Assembly: GCA_964594775.1 (NCBI GenBank)
Contig: CAZQNO010000001.1
Span: 1 to 64,000 of the forward strand
Reading direction: 5' to 3'
DNA length: 64,000 nt
DNA from: CAYFVU01 sp964594775
GTDB lineage: Bacteria > Spirochaetota > Spirochaetia > DSM-16054 > Sediminispirochaetaceae
Shown: positions 6,969 through 15,675 of the stretch, one piece after another
Layout of the letters: every line of letters starts with the position of its first letter
Numbering within the stretch: position 1 is the first letter of the stretch
Program-made: the position numbers and the translations under genes
Notes under the pieces: generated by a model
Seen by the model: only the letters and a program-made list of their open reading frames with translations
Database searches by the model: none
What the model was told of the DNA's origin: nothing

Positions 6969-7433
6969 ATCAACCTGTCTGTTCCTTTTTTCGCATCGGG
7001 ACTGCGCTTCAGCTGCCAAAGATGTGGAGCCTGTTGCCGGCATACGCCGGGCTTCGTGTTTCTTTCACGGACCGATCTGCAGCGCCTCTGCGATGCCTTG
7101 TCTTTGCAGGAAGATGAATTGAAAAGCAGATACTGCCGAATAGTCACCATCGACGGCCGCCGCATAAGGATGAGTCTTATAGAAAAACGGAACTACGACT
7201 GTATTTTCTGGAGCGAAGAGGGCTGCGAGGTCTACGCGGCGCGTCCGTTTCAATGTAGGAGCTTTCCCTTCTGGAGCAGCATAGTCGACGACAGGGAACA
7301 CTGGGAGGAACAGGGCCGTTCCTGCCCCGGTATAAACGAAGGCGATCTCCACAGCAGTTCGGAAATAGAACGGTGGCTCACCTTGAAGGGTGAAGAAGAC
7401 TATCACTACCTATCCGCTGAGGAGAGGGCATGA
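6969..7433 (+). CDS. YkgJ-type cysteine-cluster protein (Zn/Fe-chelating)
   Basis: About 154 residues. The N-terminal FSCQRCGACCR is the CxxCxxCC box of the UPF0153/YkgJ family, paired with a second cysteine set (CIFWSEEGCEVY and RPFQCRSFPFW). These small proteins bind zinc or iron; a cellular role is not established. The frame has no ATG, GTG or TTG ahead of the Cys box. The only in-frame GTG (7056) would delete it. A Shine-Dalgarno GGAGG at 6958-6962 sits 6 nt before ATC (6969); ATT (6963) and CTG (6975) are the alternatives. A -10-like TATACT at 6933-6938 puts the transcript start just upstream. The stop overlaps the next start as ATGA. Confidence 0.85.
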   Translation: MNLSVPFFASGLRFSCQRCGACCRHTPGFVFLSRTDLQRLCDALSLQEDELKSRYCRIVTIDGRRIRMSLIEKRNYDCIFWSEEGCEVYAARPFQCRSFPFWSSIVDDREHWEEQGRSCPGINEGDLHSSSEIERWLTLKGEEDYHYLSAEERA

Positions 7434-8374
7434 TTATTCGTTTTTGGGGTGTTCGCGGTTCCTATCCCACGCCTCTTTCGCCGCAGGAGGTAAAACGGAA
7501 GATTTCCTCGGTAATACAGCGGGTAAATCCATCTGACCTCGTTTCACAGGAGAGCCGCGAACGCTTTCTCGCCGCTTTGCCTCCCTATCTCTTCGGGACG
7601 CTGGGAGGAAACACCACCTGCGTGGAGATACGACTCTCCGACGATACGGTGATACTCTTCGATGCCGGTACGGGTATAACCCGTTTCGCCGATTCGGCAA
7701 CGAAGAGGGACCGTCATATAAAGGTGTTTCACCTCTTCTTTACCCACTTTCACTGGGACCACCTGCAGGGCTTTCCCTTCTTTACCCCCCAACTCTTCGA
7801 TAAGAGCTGTACTCTTCACATTTACAGTCACTACGATACTACGGAAGAGATACTTCGTGCCCAGATGAAACTACCCTATTTCCCCATTACGATGGACGCC
7901 ATGCAGGCAAGGATACATTTCCATAAATTGACGGGAGATTCTCTTCGTCTCGGTCCCGCCGTGGTCACCTGGCGTAAGATGAACCACCCGGGAGACAGCT
8001 ACAGTTACAAGGTACGGGAAGGGGAGAAGGCCTGTATTTTCTCCACCGATACCGAATTAAAGGAAGAAGATTTTCAGAAAAACGAGGAAAACATCGCATT
8101 CTACCGTGGCGTGAACATCATAGCCCTGGATACGCAATATACCCTGGATGAGGCGATAGAGAAGTACGATTGGGGGCACTCCTCCTACAGTTTAGCCGTC
8201 GACTTTGTCGCCGAATGGGGCATAAAGACCCTCGTGATGTTTCATCATGAGCCGCTCTACAACGACGCGAAGATGTACAGCATTCTCAACTCGGCAAATT
8301 GGTACAAGAGTCACTTAAAGAACACCGATCTTGAGGTCCTTCTGGCCAGTGAAGGCCTGGAGCTTGAGCTCTAA
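7430..8374 (+). CDS. Metallo-beta-lactamase-fold hydrolase
   Basis: 314 residues. It begins with the FWGVRGSYPTP signature of a large cytosolic MBL-fold subfamily. The metal ligands are visible as HFHWDH (HxHxDH), NHPGDSYSY, STDTE and FHHEP, so a dinuclear zinc or iron phosphodiesterase/hydrolase is expected. There is no signal peptide. The family resembles PhnP and RNase Z-type phosphodiesterases, but the substrate is unknown; related proteins are often joined to cyclic-nucleotide or response-regulator domains. It is translationally coupled to the YkgJ-type protein and followed 10 bp later by a 65-residue gene. Confidence 0.88.
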   Translation: MIIRFWGVRGSYPTPLSPQEVKRKISSVIQRVNPSDLVSQESRERFLAALPPYLFGTLGGNTTCVEIRLSDDTVILFDAGTGITRFADSATKRDRHIKVFHLFFTHFHWDHLQGFPFFTPQLFDKSCTLHIYSHYDTTEEILRAQMKLPYFPITMDAMQARIHFHKLTGDSLRLGPAVVTWRKMNHPGDSYSYKVREGEKACIFSTDTELKEEDFQKNEENIAFYRGVNIIALDTQYTLDEAIEKYDWGHSSYSLAVDFVAEWGIKTLVMFHHEPLYNDAKMYSILNSANWYKSHLKNTDLEVLLASEGLELEL

Positions 8375-8384
8375 GGAGGATAAC

Positions 8385-8582
8385 GTGGCGGAATTACACG
8401 ACTGGGAGCGGGTGGGTCTCTACCTCTTTCTAATGGAGAGAGAGGAAGAATTAGACGATACCCTTTTTTCCCTGTACAATAGACTGCAACGGGGACTCAA
8501 TGAAGAGTTATCGATAGAAGAAATGGAAACATTAAGGAGACTTTATGATGGAAAAGTTGATATTTTTAAAAGAAAAGGGTAA
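8385..8582 (+). CDS. Small acidic conserved protein (65 aa)
   Basis: It starts at GTG 8385 with AAGGAGG just upstream (8373-8379). The 65-residue product is charged and helical (ELHDWERVGLYLFLMERE, then LSIEEMETLRRLYDGK) with no recognised domain, signal peptide or cysteine. It lies between the MBL hydrolase and the giant repeat protein, and its last 38 bases overlap the start of the latter. A small regulatory or adaptor protein is possible, but nothing in the sequence proves it. Confidence 0.65.
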   Translation: MAELHDWERVGLYLFLMEREEELDDTLFSLYNRLQRGLNEELSIEEMETLRRLYDGKVDIFKRKG

Positions 8583-11500
8583 ATTCCCCTCTATGAAACA
8601 GGTAAAAAGATTGATTACGGCTGCGGCAGTGCTCTGCATTGCCGGTATGAGCGGATACGCGGAGAACGGAGACGGCAAGGTTAGAGAGCTTACCTCTCCG
8701 TATCTTATCGGAAACGGTGCCGCAGCGGCGAGCATGACGGCCCCTCACGCGCTGTCGGTAAATCCTGCGGCGGCGGCACTGGTGCAGCGGCTCACCTTCG
8801 ACGGAAGTTATATCGGCATTATCGATCCGTCCGACGGATCCTTCGGTCCAAAGGGACACTCTTTGAATTTCGCGACGCTTTTTCCCGCGAAGGTAGGCGT
8901 TTTTACCGCTTCCGGCAATCTCCTCACCGCATCGGAGATGGAAGCGTTCGATCCGGGGACCCAGCTAAGTGTCTACGGCGCTTTTTCAAAAGATGTATAT
9001 CCGGATCTTTTCGTCGGCAGTGGTGCCAGGGTGACCTTTGGTGACGACGGCACCTTTGCAGCGGCGGCCGATCTCGGGCTCATTCGCCGGCAGGGAGACT
9101 ATCTACAGTTTTCAGATTTCCACTGGGGAGTGAGCCTTCTCGATCTCGGCTACAGCACGATCGACGCCGACCGAAGGGCCCCGTTTACCCCAAGAGCCGG
9201 TGCGGAAGGTACCTTCATTGAAAATGAGACAGTTACGGCAAAGCTCAGAACGGATCTTTCTCTCCCTTCATTCATGAATCTACGGCTAGGACTGGGCCTG
9301 GGGCTCACGATCGGCGGTTCTTTCAACGTGGGAATCGGCTCGCGCTACGACATGATAAGCGTTGCCGACGGTTTCTACGACCAGCTCATCCCTTCGGTGA
9401 GTATCTCCTACACGCTTCGCCCCGGGGGAACAGAGGATGCTCCCGAAGATACCTCTCCCTTCAGCAGCAACGAAATGACGCCCCATATAGCAGCTGCGCC
9501 CATGAGCGATTCGCTTTGGGCCGTCGGCGCCGGTCTTACCATGCCTATTGGCGTCCTTGATAAGAAGGCGCCTGAAATTGAACTGGATCTCTCCGCCTTC
9601 AGCGAAGAGGAAGAAGGCGATGAAGCCGGGCCCGAAGCCGAAGCGGACAACGAGAACGATGCTGAGGAAGATAACTCCGAAAAGGTATCCACTCTTTCTC
9701 GAAAAGGCCCAAAGAACGCGAAGGCGCTTCGGTTTATTCAGGAGGCGAAGGAAGGGGAGAAGGAGACCGGGAAGAAGGATAATGCAGATCAAGAGGAGTA
9801 CCAAGAAACCCTTCCACCGGATGCGCTGGTCTACATATCACCGAACAACGATGGAGTAAAGGACAGTCTCGAATTCCCCATTAAGATATCCGATCGCAGG
9901 TATCTGAAAGAGTACGAGTTCGTGGTAACGGACGAGGCGGGAACTCCAATTCGGACTATCCGCAACAAGGAAAAGCGTCCTGAAATCCGCAGCGTCCGCA
10001 CCTTCTTCAAGAATCTTTTTTCGAAGAAGAAGGGCGTCGAGGTACCAGAGACGATACGGTGGGACGGAAATACCGACGACGGAGATGTCGCACCCGACGG
10101 GCTCTATCAATTCCATCTCCGGGCGGTAGACGACAACGGCAACAGTTCTCGCAGCGATACCTATACCGTCTACATAGACAATACTCCACCGGAAGTCAAA
10201 ATTGTGGAAAAGGCGGCGGGGGAGCGGATATTCAGCCCGAACAACGACGGAAATAAAGATGAGCTGCCGCTCGAACAGGACGGTTCTATGGAAAGACTGT
10301 GGCGCGGCCGCATAGAGGATGCCGCAGGGACCGTTGTGCGGACTTTCCGATGGTCCGCACAGAAACCGGAAACAGTTCTCTGGGACGGGACAAACAACGA
10401 TGGAATTCTCGTTCCCGACGGGATTTATATCTATAAAATTGAAGCCCGCGACAGGGCGGGGAATACCGGTTCGTCGGAATACGGAAACATCGTAAAGAAC
10501 ACCGAGCAGACTCCCATCGCCCTGAGGATCAACCGCTCGCATTTTTCGCCGAATTATCCCGAGGGAGACGGCAGTAAGGATACCCTCACTCTGAGACCGC
10601 AGGTGCCCGTTACCACCGGTATCGAGAAGTGGAAGATTGAAATAATAAATGAAGCCGGCGAGGTGAAGAGAATCTACGAAGGGAATGAGACGGCGCCGCA
10701 GGACATCGTTTTCGAAGGGAGGGACAATTTCGGCGGCGCTCTTGCCGAGGGAAGCTATACCGCCAAGATCGACGTTCTCTACATTAACGGCAACAATCCG
10801 CAGGCCGAATCACCCTCTTTCGTTCTGGATGTAACGCCGCCGAGCGTTTCCGTCAAGGCGGATACGAAAATTTTCAGTCCCAACGGCGACGGCAATAAGG
10901 ACGAGATACGATTCTATCAGGAAACTTCGGTGGAGGATCTCTGGTACGGACGGATTATAAGGGAAAGCGAAGAGGGAGATATCACCCAGATCAGCGATTA
11001 CAAGTGGCTGGAGAAGGCCCCCTCATCATTTTCCTGGGGCGGCAGAAGGGACGACGGCGGTCTTGCCGAAGACGGAGATTCCTACTACTACCACGTTTTC
11101 GCAGAGGACCGGGCGGGAAACCGCGGCGAGTCCAAGCGTATCCGTTTCGAACTCTCCACCAAAGAGACTCCCGTATTTGTCAGTGCGGATCTCGACGCGT
11201 TCTCACCGAACGGCGACGGCGTGAAGGATCAGATCCACTTTTCTCCGAAGCTCGAGGTAAAGGAGGGGATTGCTTCCTATCGGCTCGATGTGATTCCCGG
11301 AGAAACGAACGCCGGCGGCGCACGGCCCCTGCGCCGCTTCAGCGGAAGCAGGACCGTACCGGAACGGATAACATGGAACGGGAGAAACGAAGACGGCGAT
11401 GTGGTCGCAGACGGATCGTATCGCATCGAGATGAAAGTGGTGTACGAGCAGGGGAACGAGGAGAATGCCGCTTACGGCCCCTTCATCGTGGATACGGTGT

Positions 11501-12861
11501 TTCCCAATATCGAAGTCCAGGAGGAGTATGAGCTCTTTTCCCCCAACGGTGACGGAAGGAAGGATGAGGTCGAATTCTCTCAGAGCGGCAGCAGAGAGGA
11601 TCTCTGGCAGGCGGAGGTAAACGATTCCGGCGGAGAAGTAATCGCTACGGCTTTCTGGAAGGGCGTCCCCGGTGACTTTACCTGGGACGGCACCGACGAC
11701 GCGGGAAACGTAGTTCCCGACGGCAGGTATACCTACCGCGTGTTTGCAGAAGACAAGGCCGGCAACAGAACGGAAAAACGCTCCAATCCGGTGAGAATCG
11801 ACACGAGACCCACCAAGGTATTCGTTACGGCCGACACGGACAGGCTGTCGCCGAATGGAGACGGAAAATTCGAGGAAATACGCTTCAACACGATCATAAA
11901 TCTCACCGACGGCATGGAGAGCTGGTATCTCGAAATGGTGGACAATTCCTCTACGGTACAAAAACGCTTCGAGGGAGATCAGCGTATTCCCAAGAGGGTA
12001 ATTTGGGACGGAAAAAATGAGGCCGGCGACTACCGCGAAGGGGTGTACACGGCTCGTTTCGGAGTAGAATACCGAAAGGGAAACAGGCCCGAGGCGCTCT
12101 CACTTCCCTTCACCCTCGATATAAGTCCGCCGGAGACAAGGCTTTCCATTTCTCCGACTCCCTTTTCTCCCGACAACGACGGGGCAGACGACGAACTGAA
12201 GATAGATATCGATGTGCAGGACATCAGCCCGATAGAGTCGTGGCGCTTGGCAATCTACGACACGAGAAATCGTCTGTTCAAAGAATTCAGCGGAAGCGGC
12301 GCTCCCGCTGAAGAGATTATTTGGGACGGAAGAGCCGACGACGGCGAGCTGGTGTATTCCGCCATGGATTATCCCTACGAGTTTAGCGTAGGCGATGTCT
12401 TGGGCAACCGCCGCACCGTTGAGGGTGACATTCCTGTCGACGTTTTGGTGGTAAGAGAGGGCAACGTCCTAAAGATCAAGATAGCGAACATCAACTTTCA
12501 ACCGAATTCGGCGGAGTTTGTTGAGGATGATCCGGAGATCGCGGCGAGAATCAGCTATGTTCTCGACCGGGTGGCGGAGATACTGAAAAAATATCGACAG
12601 TACAAAGTCACCATCGAAGGTCATGCGGTAATTACCCGCTGGTACGATGAGCAAGCCGCCGCGAAGGAACAGAAAGAGGAGCTCCTTCCTCTCAGCGAGA
12701 AACGGGCCGAACGGGTGCAGCGGGCACTCACCGAAAGAGGTGTCCCGCGAAGCAGGCTCAGTACGAAGGGCGTCGGCGGCAGCAATCCGCTGGTGCCCCA
12801 CAGCGACGAAGAGAACCGTTGGAAAAACCGGCGGGTGGAGTTCATTCTGAGGAAGGAATGA
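8545..12861 (+). CDS. Giant outer-membrane OmpA/FlgD-Ig repeat protein
   Basis: 1438 residues. A signal peptide (hydrophobic LITAAAVLCIAGMSGYA) is followed by a beta-rich, barrel-like region (about 45-300, opening TSPYLIGNGAAAASMTAPHA, like PorV/UPF0164 channels) and a very acidic linker (about 345-425). Eight tandem FlgD/CHU_C-type Ig-like repeats follow, each opening with a calcium-loop-like motif F-SPN-GDG-KD at about residues 430, 562, 665, 775, 885, 996, 1100 and 1206. The repeats carry W-DG and PDG-Y-Y motifs. The C-terminal OmpA-like domain (about 1310-1438) retains the NRRVEF end, but the usual HTD Asp is Val (EGHAV). It probably links outer membrane and periplasm and may bind calcium. 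Start: AAGGAG precedes ATG 8545; ATG 8593 would give a shorter signal peptide. Confidence 0.9.
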   Translation: MMEKLIFLKEKGKFPSMKQVKRLITAAAVLCIAGMSGYAENGDGKVRELTSPYLIGNGAAAASMTAPHALSVNPAAAALVQRLTFDGSYIGIIDPSDGSFGPKGHSLNFATLFPAKVGVFTASGNLLTASEMEAFDPGTQLSVYGAFSKDVYPDLFVGSGARVTFGDDGTFAAAADLGLIRRQGDYLQFSDFHWGVSLLDLGYSTIDADRRAPFTPRAGAEGTFIENETVTAKLRTDLSLPSFMNLRLGLGLGLTIGGSFNVGIGSRYDMISVADGFYDQLIPSVSISYTLRPGGTEDAPEDTSPFSSNEMTPHIAAAPMSDSLWAVGAGLTMPIGVLDKKAPEIELDLSAFSEEEEGDEAGPEAEADNENDAEEDNSEKVSTLSRKGPKNAKALRFIQEAKEGEKETGKKDNADQEEYQETLPPDALVYISPNNDGVKDSLEFPIKISDRRYLKEYEFVVTDEAGTPIRTIRNKEKRPEIRSVRTFFKNLFSKKKGVEVPETIRWDGNTDDGDVAPDGLYQFHLRAVDDNGNSSRSDTYTVYIDNTPPEVKIVEKAAGERIFSPNNDGNKDELPLEQDGSMERLWRGRIEDAAGTVVRTFRWSAQKPETVLWDGTNNDGILVPDGIYIYKIEARDRAGNTGSSEYGNIVKNTEQTPIALRINRSHFSPNYPEGDGSKDTLTLRPQVPVTTGIEKWKIEIINEAGEVKRIYEGNETAPQDIVFEGRDNFGGALAEGSYTAKIDVLYINGNNPQAESPSFVLDVTPPSVSVKADTKIFSPNGDGNKDEIRFYQETSVEDLWYGRIIRESEEGDITQISDYKWLEKAPSSFSWGGRRDDGGLAEDGDSYYYHVFAEDRAGNRGESKRIRFELSTKETPVFVSADLDAFSPNGDGVKDQIHFSPKLEVKEGIASYRLDVIPGETNAGGARPLRRFSGSRTVPERITWNGRNEDGDVVADGSYRIEMKVVYEQGNEENAAYGPFIVDTVFPNIEVQEEYELFSPNGDGRKDEVEFSQSGSREDLWQAEVNDSGGEVIATAFWKGVPGDFTWDGTDDAGNVVPDGRYTYRVFAEDKAGNRTEKRSNPVRIDTRPTKVFVTADTDRLSPNGDGKFEEIRFNTIINLTDGMESWYLEMVDNSSTVQKRFEGDQRIPKRVIWDGKNEAGDYREGVYTARFGVEYRKGNRPEALSLPFTLDISPPETRLSISPTPFSPDNDGADDELKIDIDVQDISPIESWRLAIYDTRNRLFKEFSGSGAPAEEIIWDGRADDGELVYSAMDYPYEFSVGDVLGNRRTVEGDIPVDVLVVREGNVLKIKIANINFQPNSAEFVEDDPEIAARISYVLDRVAEILKKYRQYKVTIEGHAVITRWYDEQAAAKEQKEELLPLSEKRAERVQRALTERGVPRSRLSTKGVGGSNPLVPHSDEENRWKNRRVEFILRKE

Positions 12862-13892
12862 GGCGAATCTTACAGCTGATCGCGGTGCTCCTGGCAATCG
12901 GATTGATCTCCGTCGGCGGGGCATTGGCGGCCGCATACGCGTACAACCGTCCCTCCGAAGGAATACCGGAGGGGGGACGGATATTTCAGGTAAAAGAGGG
13001 CGCACATCTCGCAGAAGTCTCCCGCAGTTTAGAGGATGCGGGACTCGTACGATCGAGATATTTTCTCGTCATTCTTGCACGAATTCGCGAAACGGAGGGG
13101 AGGATAAAGACGGGGTATTACCGTATACTTCCGCAGATGAGCGCTCTAGACATTCACGACATGCTCGTCGAAGGCCGGCAGACACTTCACAAGGTGACGA
13201 TTCCTGAGGGCTTGAAGATACGGAGTATCGCCGCGCTTTTCGAAGAGGCCGGCATTTGCAAAGCCGAAGAGTTTATCGCCGAAAGCCGCCGCGTGAGCGA
13301 ACATGCGAGTGAAAAACGACCCTTGCCCGAGGGTCTGGAAGACCTTCAAGGATATCTCTCCCCGGATACCTATCTATTCCAACGGGACTTTCCCGCCGAT
13401 AGGGTTGTAGCGCACATGGTCGAAACCTTTTACGGAAAAATTGACGAACTAGCGCCGGAGCATGAAGAACTGAGCGCCGAGGAATTACATGAGAAGGTCA
13501 TTCTTGCGTCGATCGTCGAACGGGAATATCGGGCCGAAGACGAGGCGGCAAAGATCGCATCGGTTTTTTACAATCGGCTGAAGGCGGGAATGCGGCTTCA
13601 AAGCTGTGCAACGGTGGTTTACGTGCTTACCGAGGAAAGGGGAAGGGATCATCCGAAGAAACTCACCTTCGACGATTTAGCGGTTGAGTCACCGTTTAAT
13701 ACCTATACGAACCGTGGACTTCCTCCGGCACCAATTGCAAATCCTGGTGAGGGAGCCCTCGATGCGGTATTTCATCCCGCCGAGACGGATTATCTCTACT
13801 TTCTTCTGCAGGACCCGGATGCCGGAAGACATAGTTTCTCCAGGACCCTTTCAGAGCACAACAGGGCTTATAGGCTCTACATTAAGAATTAA
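12858..13892 (+). CDS. mltG: Endolytic murein transglycosylase MltG
   Basis: 344 residues from the ATG at 12858, which overlaps the previous stop as ATGA. An N-terminal membrane anchor (about residues 8-28) precedes a LysM-like lobe (FQVKEGAHLAEVSRSLEDAG) and the YceG catalytic domain with catalytic Glu in ASIVERE and the conserved YNTYTNRGLPPAPIANPG-type loop (here FNTYTNRGLPPAPIANPG). MltG cuts nascent glycan strands at the inner membrane and sets glycan length in concert with PBPs. Placement just ahead of dnaG-rpoD and upstream of the mre/PBP2/RodA block fits a wall-growth neighbourhood. Confidence 0.95.
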   Translation: MRRILQLIAVLLAIGLISVGGALAAAYAYNRPSEGIPEGGRIFQVKEGAHLAEVSRSLEDAGLVRSRYFLVILARIRETEGRIKTGYYRILPQMSALDIHDMLVEGRQTLHKVTIPEGLKIRSIAALFEEAGICKAEEFIAESRRVSEHASEKRPLPEGLEDLQGYLSPDTYLFQRDFPADRVVAHMVETFYGKIDELAPEHEELSAEELHEKVILASIVEREYRAEDEAAKIASVFYNRLKAGMRLQSCATVVYVLTEERGRDHPKKLTFDDLAVESPFNTYTNRGLPPAPIANPGEGALDAVFHPAETDYLYFLLQDPDAGRHSFSRTLSEHNRAYRLYIKN

Positions 13893-13902
13893 GAGGGTAA
13901 CG

Positions 13903-15675
13903 GTGCGAATTCCAAAGAATACCATCGATGAAATATCGGATAAAAGCGATATTGTCGAGGTAGTTTCTGATTATGTGAGGCTCGAGCGCAGAGGAAGCCG
14001 CTACGTAGGGCTCTGTCCCTTTCATTCGGAAAAGACCCCCTCATTCTCCGTTTCACCGGAAAATAATCTTTTTTACTGTTTCGGTTGCCACAAGGGGGGG
14101 AATGTTTTTACCTTTGTTATGGAGATCGAACATCTCTCCTTTGTAGAAGCGGCAAAGCATCTGGCAGAAAAGGCCGGCGTTCACCTCGATCTCACACAGC
14201 AAGGAGAAGGCAGCAGAGAAACCGACGCTCTCGAAGAACTCTATGAGCGGACGGCTAAGATGTTTCATTATTTCTTTGCCTCTACCGAAGAGGGTGAGAG
14301 GGCCCGCCGCTATACGGAGGAGCGGGCAATAGACAGGCAGACGGCCGAACTCTTCGGTTTCGGCTTTAGTCCCACAGACAGAAAATGGCTCTATCGGTTT
14401 TTGCGGAAGAAGAACTACAGTGCAGAATTTCTCGCTCGTTCCGGGCTTTTCTCTCGAAGATATCCCGAAATCACTCTCTTTTCCGGAAGGCTTATTTTTC
14501 CCATCCGTTCCGCCGGCGGAAAGGTCATCGCCTTCGGAGGAAGGAGTCTCGACGGCAGTGAACCGAAGTACCTCAATTCTCCCGAAACGGAGCTCTATCA
14601 AAAAAGAAATGCCCTCTTCGGCCTTTTTGAGGGGGGGAAGGAGATACGAAAAAAGAGGGAAGTTCTGATAGTTGAGGGATATTTCGATGCGATTGCCTTT
14701 TACCAGGCGGGCATCGCGAGAGCCGTTGCCCCCCTCGGAACTTCGCTTACCGATGATCAGGCGAAGATACTCAAACGCTATGCCGACAGGGCACTGTTGA
14801 TATTCGACGGCGACGAAGCCGGACAGGCGGCCGCTCTCAAGGCTATAGAGATATGCGAGAAAATAGGGCTTGAGACGGCCGTTGTTAAACCGGAATCTTC
14901 AAAGGATCCGGCGGAGATTCTCACGAATGAGGGTGCAGAAACATTGAACAAAATGCTAAAATACACTATAAATAACTTTGAGTTCCTCGTTGATACAGCC
15001 CTTGCTCGGTTTGGAGACAAGGGTGCGGAAGAAAAGAGTCATGTGGTGTCCGCAGTTTCGAGGTTCTTGCACAACGTGGATTCGGAGGTGAGGAGGCAGG
15101 AGTATTATCACCGTTTGGCCGCACGATTGGATATTACCCCAGATGCGGTACAGAGGGATCTCGATAGAACAGCCGATAACACAGTTTTTCGCAGGAAAGG
15201 TCAGGACGTCGAACCGGAAGAAAATGAAAGGATAGGCGCTGACCTATTTCTCATGCTCGCTACGGCTGCTCACTACGAGTTTTATCCCTATGTGCGGCGG
15301 CAGCTGCAGTACAAAGATATCCGAGACAAACGGGCTATGGACGTGTTTATCGCTTTAGAAGAGAGTTTTCGTCAGGAGGAGAGCGACATTAATTCGATTT
15401 GTTCCCGGATAGAAAATGAGGGTCTGAGAGACCTGCTTATGCAGAAGGCCGTCTCCGAGGAGTTTTCGATCAATACCGAGGCGATGATAAAGGATACGGT
15501 ACGATTGATAAAAAAGAAAAGCCTGGAGGAGAGAGGCCGCGATCTGCGAAAGAGATTGAAGAGATTGGTGAACGAGGGTAGCGATAGTGAAAAGCAAAGA
15601 GAACTTCTGTCTGAGAAGATGTATATCGATGAGGAACTAGAACGATTGAAGGTAGTGCATAATGACCGAGATTGA
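13903..15675 (+). CDS. dnaG: DNA primase DnaG
   Basis: 590 residues from the GTG at 13903, 10 bp after mltG. The N-terminal zinc-binding domain has the CHC2 ligands (CPFHSEKTPSF then FYCFGCHKGG). The Toprim core carries EGYFDAIAFYQAG and the DGDEAG metal site. The C-terminal third is helical and fits the helicase-binding domain. It makes RNA primers for the replisome at the fork. The length is normal for the family. Its last 14 bp overlap rpoD, preserving part of the macromolecular-synthesis operon seen in many bacteria, here without rpsU. Confidence 0.97.
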   Translation: MRIPKNTIDEISDKSDIVEVVSDYVRLERRGSRYVGLCPFHSEKTPSFSVSPENNLFYCFGCHKGGNVFTFVMEIEHLSFVEAAKHLAEKAGVHLDLTQQGEGSRETDALEELYERTAKMFHYFFASTEEGERARRYTEERAIDRQTAELFGFGFSPTDRKWLYRFLRKKNYSAEFLARSGLFSRRYPEITLFSGRLIFPIRSAGGKVIAFGGRSLDGSEPKYLNSPETELYQKRNALFGLFEGGKEIRKKREVLIVEGYFDAIAFYQAGIARAVAPLGTSLTDDQAKILKRYADRALLIFDGDEAGQAAALKAIEICEKIGLETAVVKPESSKDPAEILTNEGAETLNKMLKYTINNFEFLVDTALARFGDKGAEEKSHVVSAVSRFLHNVDSEVRRQEYYHRLAARLDITPDAVQRDLDRTADNTVFRRKGQDVEPEENERIGADLFLMLATAAHYEFYPYVRRQLQYKDIRDKRAMDVFIALEESFRQEESDINSICSRIENEGLRDLLMQKAVSEEFSINTEAMIKDTVRLIKKKSLEERGRDLRKRLKRLVNEGSDSEKQRELLSEKMYIDEELERLKVVHNDRD

